Source: Agromyces cerinus
GTDB taxonomy: Bacteria > Actinomycetota > Actinomycetes > Actinomycetales > Microbacteriaceae
Reading direction: 5' to 3'
Length of the DNA stretch: 64,000 bases
NCBI RefSeq assembly: GCF_016907835.1
Contig: NZ_JAFBCT010000001.1
Span: 186,001-250,000 of the forward strand
The position numbers and the translations under genes are program-made. Below the pieces are notes generated by a model. It ran no database searches and was not told the DNA's origin. It saw only the letters and a program-made list of their open reading frames with translations. Within the stretch, counting starts at the first letter, position 1, and the number at the start of each line of letters is the position of its first letter. Positions 55,693 to 64,000 of the stretch are shown one piece after another.

Positions 55693-55717
55693 CGTTTATC
55701 GATACTAACGATAAACG
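55693..55717 (-). promoter_or_regulatory. operator of the DUF2975/HTH operon
   Basis: CGTTTATCG and CGATAAACG form a perfect 9-bp inverted repeat with a 7-base spacer, 14 bp upstream of the DUF2975 start. TATCG also recurs several times in this AT-richer island. A dimeric HTH protein such as the product of 54814-55062 is the obvious ligand. Confidence 0.6.
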
Positions 55718-55760
55718 ATACGGTACGGCGTTCGCGCGGTGTCGTCAACGGTCGATCGTG

Positions 55761-55838
55761 ATGCGCACACCGAGGACAGCGCCCCACGGGGCATCCTGCT
55801 CTGTCGCGCTCTTCTGAACGGCGCCCCTCTCCAGCGGG
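55761..55838 (+). repeat. degenerate duplicate of the clpC leader
   Basis: This 78-bp block aligns without gaps to 61568-61645, directly upstream of clpC, with 18 mismatches. The segment ACAGCGCCCCACGGGGCATC is identical in both, and so are GGCGCCCCT and CCAGCGGG near the end. Confidence 0.8.
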
Positions 55839-56140
55839 CGCGCGGCACGGCGATGACGTCGTCACCCAGGCGGGGCGCTCGAACACATCACGATTCGGTA
55901 ACGGCAGTCAGTCGGAGCTTGCATCTGCAAGGTCGGCCACGTCGGCTTCGCGCGAGTTCGAGAAGCGCCGGTTCGCGCACTTCCGCGTGCTTCCGGGTAG
56001 AAGCGGCCGGATCAGGGTGTTCGAGGTGCCGTCGATGGGTGGGGCGCCTGGGCGAGGGGCCGGTTGTCCCCCGTTTTGGGCCATGTCCGTGATGAAACCT
56101 CAGGACTATCGTGCGTGCTATGTGCCGCTGACGTGGCTCT

Positions 56141-56290
56141 CCCGAACTGCAGCCCGAACTGCAGGCCCGAAGTGCAAACCCGAAGTGCAGTCCCGAACTG
56201 CACGCCCGAAGTGCGTTCCCGAACCGCGACCCGAAATCGCAGGCCCGAACTGCTACCCGAATTGCAGACCCCAACTGCTTACCCGACCAG
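56141..56290 (+). repeat. degenerate 12-13 bp tandem array in the adhesin 2 leader
   Basis: Eleven consecutive units and a partial twelfth, each starting CCCGAA or a close variant and continuing with (C/G/T)TGCA-like bases, for example CCCGAACTGCAG, CCCGAAGTGCAAA and CCCGAATTGCAGA. Unit lengths are mostly 12 or 13 bp (one 14), so it does not keep a reading frame. It ends right before the ribosome-binding site. Confidence 0.9.
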
Positions 56291-56305
56291 TAAGGAACCC
56301 GAGCC

Positions 56306-59300
56306 TTGTTCTCACGCAAGAGCGTCGTCGCCGTTGCCATTTCCGCCCTGTTGACCGCGCTGCTCAGCCCGGTCCTCCTCGTCTCACCTGCCACAGCCGC
56401 ACCAGACTGCGACCTGGGCGGGTTCGAGATCGACGGTGACAAACCAGTCAACTGTCCACCTGGGGTGCTCGACTGGGACAACGTGGATTTCGACAGCACC
56501 ACGCAGGGTGGCACGTACAGTGCTTCTTCGAAGGATGTCGACGACCCGTCGACGTGGAGTTCGGCGGGAAGCACGCCTGACAAGGCCGACTTCAAGGCCG
56601 TGTACTCGTACGCGCAGGTCGGCGCTGACGGGCACTACTACCTCTACGTGGCGTGGGAGCGCACCGGTGAGAGCGGCACCGGCAAGTATGCGATCGACCT
56701 CTCCTTCGCCGGCGTCAACGTCGCGGACGACGGGGCGCCGCAGCCCCTCCATGATGAAGGCGGCATCGTCGCCTACATCAACATGAACGGCGGCGACGAC
56801 CCGGTGCTGGGTCAGCTCTGCCCCTACGACGACCAGGCCGACTACCCCGACAACGTGAACACGGATCCGGGTGACTGCACGACCGACACGACCGGGTTCG
56901 CGAGCGCCGTCGGCATCATCGACATCGACGGCGAGCAGGGCAGCTTCTTCGAGGTCGGCCTCGACCTCACCGAGCTCGCCGATGTCGCCCCGGGCTGCCC
57001 GCCGGTCACCGACCTCGCCACGGTGTACATGCGTTCGATCACCGGTGGCAACGCCGCCGGCAACCTCAAGGGCTATGTCGACCCCCTCACCGTGACGCCG
57101 CCGTCCACCTGTGGTGCGCTCGAGGTGACCAAGGAATCCCTCAACGACCTCGCCACCGACGACCCCACGGTGTTCGAGTACGCGGTCGACAGCGCGGACT
57201 ACGCCACCACCGGCGATCTCCTCATCGACGAGACCGACAGCTACACCGAGGTCGACCCCGGCACGGACTTCACCCTCACCGAGACGATCCCCGACGGCGC
57301 CCCGTGGACGCAGTACTCGATCATCTGCACCGTCGGCGACGGCGACCCGATCGTGCTCGACGACCCGACCGACACCTTCGCGGTCGAGACGGCCACGACC
57401 ACCTCGTGCGTGATCACCAACGCCACCTCGTACCTCGACGTGTCGAAGATCACGAACCCGGCCGGAGCCGAGGGCGACTTCGCCTTCACGGTCAACGGCG
57501 ACCCGATCGACTCGCTGAGCGACGGTGAGACCTCACCCGCGATGCAGTTCGCGCCCGGGACCGAGGTCACGATCGCCGAGACCCCGAACGCGCAGTGGAC
57601 CCTCGCCGACATCGTCTGCACCGTCGACGGCCAGGAGGTCGTGCCGACGGCCGAGGACCTCGCGCTGGGCACCACCACGATCGCAACGGTCGCGGGCGAG
57701 ACGGTGAACTGCACCTACACGAATGCGACCTCGTTCGTCACCGTGACGAAGCAGACGCTGCCCGACGGCTCTGCTGTGGAGTTCCCCTTCGAGACCACCG
57801 GTCAGGACGACTACACGCTCACCGACGGGGCGAGCGAGACCTTCCAGTACGCGCCGGGCACCGAGGTCGAGATCGCGGAGACGCTCGCCGCCGACTGGGA
57901 CCTCGTCGACATCACCTGCTCGACCGCTGGTGAAGAAGTCGACACCTCCGTCACCGTGACGACGGTCGCGGGCCAGACCACCGAGTGCACCTTCACGAAC
58001 CGGCAGGACGGCCGGATCATCGTGCACAAGTCGGTGGTCGGCGAAGACGACGCCACCTTCACCTACCACGGCAGCTGGCTGACGCCCGATGACGAATTCA
58101 CGATCACGACCGAGAACGGCACCGGATCGCACGATCCCTTCGAGAACGTCACGCCCGGCGAGTACACCCTCACCGAGGACGACCTCGAGGGATACGACAC
58201 CACGATGCTGGTCTGCGTGGACAGTGACGACAGCGGCGTACTGACGACGGTCGACGACCTCGAAGCCACGATCCAGCTCGATCCGGGCGAGACCGTCGAG
58301 TGCACGTTCACGAACACGCAACGGGCGAAGCTGCTCGTCGACAAGGAGACCCTGCCCGACGAGTACGACCAGGACTTCGACTTCGTGTTCAGCAACGGAG
58401 TGTTCCAGACTCCGTTCACGCTGAACGACGCCACCGACGACGAGGCCAACCCGTGGACGTCGGGATTCATCGTCGCCGGCACGTACACGGTGACCGAGAC
58501 CCTGGTGGATCACTGGAGCCTCACGAGCATCGACTGCGGTGAGCGGAACGGAGCGACGACGACCATCGAGCTCGCTCCCGGCCAGGTCGTGAGCTGCGTG
58601 TTCCAGAACATCGCACACACGGGCGAGGTGTCGCTGACCAAGTCGGTCACCGGCGTCGATCCCTCCTACCAGTGGAGCTTCGACTTCGCACTGATCGAGG
58701 AGCCCGACGGCGAGCCCGACGTGCAAACGGTCGACAACTCGGCGCTTCCGGACAGTGCCACGGCAACGTGGTCCGACCTGGTGGTCGGTTCGACCTACAC
58801 GCTCATCGAGCAGGACGTGCCCGACGGCTGGGACGTCGGCGAGATCGTCTGCAACAACGGCGAACTCGAAGACGCGTCGGATGACCCGGGCTTCCAGTTT
58901 GAGGTGACACCCGGCCTGGTTCTCGACTGCACCGTCGTGAACACGGCCTCGCCCGCCGACGTCGATGTGACCAAGACGGTCAGCAACGTCGTCGACGGCT
59001 TCGACTGGGAGTTCGACTTCACGATCGACCCGGTCCCCGCGGAGCAGGACGCGACTCAGACCGCGTCCGGCACCGGTGAAGGCTCCGACACCGTGAGCTG
59101 GAACCAACTCGTTCCGGGAACGCACTACACCGTGACCGAGGAGGTCATCGAAGGGTGGGAGCAGGGCGCGATCAGCTGCTCGGCCGATGACCAGGCTCTC
59201 GTCGACCTCAACGGCGACGACCCGGGCTTCGAGTTCGTGGCCGAAGTCGGCGTCTCGATCGACTGCGAGGTCACGAACCGCGCCGAGCCGGGCGAGGTCT

Positions 59301-61465
59301 CGCTGACGAAGGCGGTCGAGGGCGTCGATCCCGCGTACGAGTGGAGCTTCGACTTCGCACTGATCGAGGAGCCCGACGGCACGCCCGACGTGCAGTCGGT
59401 CGACAACTCGGCCCTTCCCGACAGCGCCACCGTCACGTGGTCCGACTTGGAGGTCGGTTCGACCTACACGCTGATCGAGCAGGACGTGCCGGATGGCTGG
59501 ACCATCGGCGAGATCGTCTGCAACGCAGGCGAACTCGAAGACGCGTCGGATGACCCGGGCTTCCAGTTCGAGGTCACTCCGGGCCTCGTGGTCGAGTGCA
59601 TGGTGACGAACATCGCGGAGCCTGGCGACGTCACGGTGACGAAGACGACGAGCGGGGTCTCTGACGACTTCGACTGGGCCTTCGACTTCACGATCGACCC
59701 GGTGCCCACCGAGCAGGACGCCACCCAGACCGCAGAAGGCACCGGCCCCGGTGACGACTCGGTCAGCTGGAGCGACCTCGTTCCCGGGGCGCACTACACG
59801 ATCACCGAAGAGGTCGTCGACGGCTGGGAGCAGGGCGACATCACCTGTTCGGTCGGTGATTCCGCAGTCGAGGACCTCAACGGCGACGAGCCGGGCTTCG
59901 AGTTCATCGCCGGTGTCGGCGTCTCGATCACGTGCGCAGTCACGAACCGCGCGGTGCCCGTGGACATCGACGTCACGAAGTCGGCGGTCGGCGGTGACGG
60001 CACCTTCGAGTTCGCGCTGCAGCCGCTCGACGAGAACGGCGAGCCGGTCGGCGATGCGATGACGGCGTCCGTCGACACGGAGGAGGGAACCGGCGTCGCG
60101 ACGTTCGAGAACCTGCTTCCGGGTTCGCGCTTCTCGCTCAGCGAGGTCGACCCGGGTGGAGACTGGATCGCGGGCGACCTGAGCTGCACCGTGACCCACG
60201 CCGACGACAGCGAGGAGGCGCTCGATGCGAGCGACTTCACGATCCAGCCGGGCGACTCGATCTCGTGCGAGATCACGAACGAGAAGAAGGGCACGATCAT
60301 CATCCACAAGGTCGTCGAGGGCCTCGATGACGCGATCTTCGATTACACGGGCACCTGGCTGCCCGAGCCGTCGGAGTTCGCGATCGAGACCGAAGACGGC
60401 ATGGGCACCGCGACCTTCGAGCAGATCGCCGGTGGCGAGTACACCGTCACCGAGCTGCCGATCGAGGGCTACGACACCACGAACCTCGTGTGCGTCGACC
60501 CCGATCAGGGAACGCTTGCCGATGAGGCGAACCTCTTCGCGACGATCGACCTCGACCCGGGTGAGACGGTCGAGTGCACGTTCACGAACACGCAGCGAGT
60601 GAAGGTGCTGGTCGACAAGGAGACCCTGCCCGACGAGTTCGATCAGGACTTCGAATTCCTCTTCGCCGGAGGCGAGGCGGGCGTGGAGTTCACGCTCAAC
60701 GACGCCGCCGATGACGAATCCCAGCCCTGGGACTCGGGCTGGCTGCCGGCCGGTCAGTTCACCGTCGAAGAGGCGGCGCTCGAAGGATGGGCGCTGACCG
60801 ACATCGACTGCGGTGAGGCGGACCTGTCCGAGCTGCGGACGGTCGTCGCACTCGATCCCGGAATGGTGGTCACCTGCACGTTCACCAACGCCAAGCGCGG
60901 CCCCGTCGTGCTCGACAAGGTGGTGCAGGACGACAGCGTCGTCGACCACGGCGACGGGACCTGGTCGATCCAGTACCTGCTGACGGCGACGAGCAGCTCG
61001 CAGATCGAAGAGCTCTACGACCTCTCCGACGAGCTGCAGTTCGGTGGCAACATCACGGTGCTCACCTCCGACGTCGTCTCGCTCGACGGAGTCACGGTGA
61101 ACGACGGCTGGAACGGACTCGATGACCTGGTCGTCGCGACCGATGTCGCGATCCCGGCGCTCGGCACGCACGAATACCTCGTGACGGTCACGGTGCGGGT
61201 CGGCTCGTCGATCACCGCGTCCCAGGCCGACTGCACGCTCGGATCGGGCGACAGTGGCACCGGCCTGCTGAACACCGCGGAGCTGACCAGCTGGAGCGGC
61301 ACCGATGACGCCGAGGCCTGCGCCCCGGTGAAGGTGCCGCCGGCCCCGCCGATGCCGGTCACCGGCGTCACGCTCGGCGCGCTCTGGGCAGGTCTGCTGC
61401 TCGCTGGAGCGGGCGGCGTGCTGATGGTGATGCGCCGCCGTCGTCAGGATCAGCTGGGCGCGTAG
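56306..61465 (+). CDS. giant LPXTG-like surface protein with 12 prealbumin/CnaB-like repeats (adhesin 2)
   Basis: A 1719-residue secreted protein, larger paralogue of adhesin 1. Signal peptide at residues 1-31 (VVAVAISALLTALLSPVLLV, cut near ATA). The N-terminal domain is nearly identical to that of adhesin 1. Then come 12 modules with V-x-K ... Y-T-x-T-E ... C-x-x-x-N, two cysteines in most, and a last divergent domain (about 1530-1675). MPVTG at 1683-1687, a helix and MRRRRQ end the protein. TTG start with AAGGAA eight bases upstream gives MFSRK, matching MFSRR of adhesin 1. Probably cell-wall anchored and long enough to act as an adhesive stalk; the ligand is unknown. Confidence 0.8.
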   Translation: MFSRKSVVAVAISALLTALLSPVLLVSPATAAPDCDLGGFEIDGDKPVNCPPGVLDWDNVDFDSTTQGGTYSASSKDVDDPSTWSSAGSTPDKADFKAVYSYAQVGADGHYYLYVAWERTGESGTGKYAIDLSFAGVNVADDGAPQPLHDEGGIVAYINMNGGDDPVLGQLCPYDDQADYPDNVNTDPGDCTTDTTGFASAVGIIDIDGEQGSFFEVGLDLTELADVAPGCPPVTDLATVYMRSITGGNAAGNLKGYVDPLTVTPPSTCGALEVTKESLNDLATDDPTVFEYAVDSADYATTGDLLIDETDSYTEVDPGTDFTLTETIPDGAPWTQYSIICTVGDGDPIVLDDPTDTFAVETATTTSCVITNATSYLDVSKITNPAGAEGDFAFTVNGDPIDSLSDGETSPAMQFAPGTEVTIAETPNAQWTLADIVCTVDGQEVVPTAEDLALGTTTIATVAGETVNCTYTNATSFVTVTKQTLPDGSAVEFPFETTGQDDYTLTDGASETFQYAPGTEVEIAETLAADWDLVDITCSTAGEEVDTSVTVTTVAGQTTECTFTNRQDGRIIVHKSVVGEDDATFTYHGSWLTPDDEFTITTENGTGSHDPFENVTPGEYTLTEDDLEGYDTTMLVCVDSDDSGVLTTVDDLEATIQLDPGETVECTFTNTQRAKLLVDKETLPDEYDQDFDFVFSNGVFQTPFTLNDATDDEANPWTSGFIVAGTYTVTETLVDHWSLTSIDCGERNGATTTIELAPGQVVSCVFQNIAHTGEVSLTKSVTGVDPSYQWSFDFALIEEPDGEPDVQTVDNSALPDSATATWSDLVVGSTYTLIEQDVPDGWDVGEIVCNNGELEDASDDPGFQFEVTPGLVLDCTVVNTASPADVDVTKTVSNVVDGFDWEFDFTIDPVPAEQDATQTASGTGEGSDTVSWNQLVPGTHYTVTEEVIEGWEQGAISCSADDQALVDLNGDDPGFEFVAEVGVSIDCEVTNRAEPGEVSLTKAVEGVDPAYEWSFDFALIEEPDGTPDVQSVDNSALPDSATVTWSDLEVGSTYTLIEQDVPDGWTIGEIVCNAGELEDASDDPGFQFEVTPGLVVECMVTNIAEPGDVTVTKTTSGVSDDFDWAFDFTIDPVPTEQDATQTAEGTGPGDDSVSWSDLVPGAHYTITEEVVDGWEQGDITCSVGDSAVEDLNGDEPGFEFIAGVGVSITCAVTNRAVPVDIDVTKSAVGGDGTFEFALQPLDENGEPVGDAMTASVDTEEGTGVATFENLLPGSRFSLSEVDPGGDWIAGDLSCTVTHADDSEEALDASDFTIQPGDSISCEITNEKKGTIIIHKVVEGLDDAIFDYTGTWLPEPSEFAIETEDGMGTATFEQIAGGEYTVTELPIEGYDTTNLVCVDPDQGTLADEANLFATIDLDPGETVECTFTNTQRVKVLVDKETLPDEFDQDFEFLFAGGEAGVEFTLNDAADDESQPWDSGWLPAGQFTVEEAALEGWALTDIDCGEADLSELRTVVALDPGMVVTCTFTNAKRGPVVLDKVVQDDSVVDHGDGTWSIQYLLTATSSSQIEELYDLSDELQFGGNITVLTSDVVSLDGVTVNDGWNGLDDLVVATDVAIPALGTHEYLVTVTVRVGSSITASQADCTLGSGDSGTGLLNTAELTSWSGTDDAEACAPVKVPPAPPMPVTGVTLGALWAGLLLAGAGGVLMVMRRRRQDQLGA
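56405..57182 (+). repeat. 778-bp long direct repeat, copy 2
   Basis: Partner of 48375-49152, offset 8030 bp, same orientation, one substitution (56932 C). Encodes the adhesin 2 N-terminal domain. Confidence 0.95.
58622..59959 (+). repeat. tandem duplication of a 669-bp two-module unit in adhesin 2
   Basis: 58622-59290 and 59291-59959 each encode 223 residues: a SLTK module with WSFDFALIEEPDG, VDNSALPDSAT and GELEDASDDPGFQFEVTPGL, followed by a VTKT module with FDFTIDPVP and QDATQTA. The two copies are very similar along their whole length but not identical. Confidence 0.85.
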
Positions 61466-61475
61466 GACGCTGCAC

Positions 61476-61510
61476 GGAGAGGGCCGTCGGTCGAATCGAC
61501 GGCCCTCTCC
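61476..61510 (+). terminator. terminator of adhesin 2
   Basis: Perfect 14-bp stem GGAGAGGGCCGTCG / complement with a 7-base loop, 10 bp after the stop codon. Confidence 0.8.
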
Positions 61511-61567
61511 GCATGCCCGCGGGCCGGCGCGGCGGGTCCGTTCGTCGTGGATCCGCACGTCACAACG

Positions 61568-61661
61568 ATGCGCCCACGGCGAACAGCGCCCCACGGGGCA
61601 TCCGCCTTGTTTACGCTCGTTGTATCGGCGCCCCTACCCAGCGGGGTCGTGAGGAGTAGAG
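61568..61661 (+). promoter_or_regulatory. clpC leader
   Basis: The region directly before clpC. It contains the inverted element GCCCCACGGGGC at about 61587, a TTGTAT hexamer at about 61620 that may be the -10 box, and GAGGAG as ribosome-binding site. A degenerate copy lies at 55761-55838. I see no certain ClgR or CtsR box. Confidence 0.45.

Positions 61662-64000
<2,339 letters not shown>

Larger units (their letters stand above)
55718..56305 (+). promoter_or_regulatory. intergenic leader of adhesin 2
   Basis: A 588-bp stretch without a convincing gene. From left to right: a degenerate copy of the clpC leader (55761-55838), the box TCACGATTCGGTAACGG (55888-55904) shared with the adhesin 1 leader, GC-rich sequence without recognisable signals, then the tandem repeat array 56141-56290. 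AAGGAA at 56292-56297 is the ribosome-binding site for the TTG start. Confidence 0.5.

Noticed and set aside
56141..56290. Tandem array considered as CRISPR
   Set aside because: Units are 12-14 bp and directly adjacent with no unique spacers, and there are no cas genes.
55987..56354. Frames running through the tandem array as possible repeat peptides or an upstream extension of adhesin 2
   Set aside because: The alternating 12/13-bp period shifts the frame, there is no signal peptide or start signal, and the TTG at 56306 has a proper ribosome-binding site and signal peptide.
57533..61594. Long minus-strand frame antisense to adhesin 2
   Set aside because: Same reason: no domain, and composition mirrors the plus-strand codons. 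The plus strand has signal peptide, repeats and sorting signal.

Overview
The window is high-GC DNA (third codon positions are almost always G or C) from an actinobacterium. I think of the family Microbacteriaceae, perhaps something Agromyces-like; this rests on codon use, GTG/TTG starts, gene order and the recurring word GGCATCCG/CGGATGCC, not on any database search. There is no phage, no insertion sequence and no CRISPR array. The nearest thing to an accessory island is the adhesin region near the right end.

Layout. 1-8.0 kb: assorted transport and housekeeping genes: an EamA transporter cut by the left edge, a zinc alcohol dehydrogenase, a DUF2510 membrane protein, a drug-type MFS exporter behind a CsoR-like operator, a PHP phosphoesterase that carries the N-terminal domain of polymerase X but no polymerase, a DUF2255 protein, a CPBP protease and an alpha/beta hydrolase. 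8.1-24.7 kb: a carbohydrate utilisation locus. It has a secreted GH5 enzyme, an overlapping operon GH13 - DUF5054 (GH38-like) - metallophosphoesterase, an ABC importer (two permeases and a lipoprotein binding protein, no ATPase gene), a GH35 beta-galactosidase, a LacI regulator, a GH36 alpha-galactosidase and an EamA transporter. Copies of a TGTTTRCG-type operator lie before the GH5 gene, between the GH13 operon and the ABC operon, and at the lacI/GH36 divergent start, so one LacI protein probably controls the whole set. 24.7-28.8 kb: a Pr6Pr membrane protein and a TetR - MFS - M20 amidohydrolase unit. 29.0-29.3 kb: tRNA-Phe, tRNA-Asp and tRNA-Glu on the minus strand. 29.5-32.2 kb: two secreted murein hydrolases (M23, then NlpC/P60) built on the same coiled-coil N-terminal plan.

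32.3-47.8 kb is the conserved actinobacterial block ppa / tilS - hpt - ftsH - folE - folP - folB - folK - DUF3180 - two PH-domain proteins - DUF2520 - panC - lysS. Two genes interrupt it between hpt and ftsH: an MFS transporter fused to a cyclic-nucleotide-binding domain, and a DUF2652 protein that looks like a class III nucleotide cyclase. This pair is the best candidate here for an undescribed signalling system.

47.8-61.5 kb holds two giant secreted proteins made of prealbumin/CnaB-like repeats and ending in an MPVTG sorting signal. Their N-terminal domains are encoded by 778 bp that differ at one base, although the genes lie 8 kb apart. Between them are cardiolipin synthase, a pirin, a lipoprotein and a DUF2975/HTH pair. 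The second adhesin follows an unusual 12-13 bp tandem-repeat leader and is flanked by a degenerate duplicate of the clpC leader. The window ends inside clpC.
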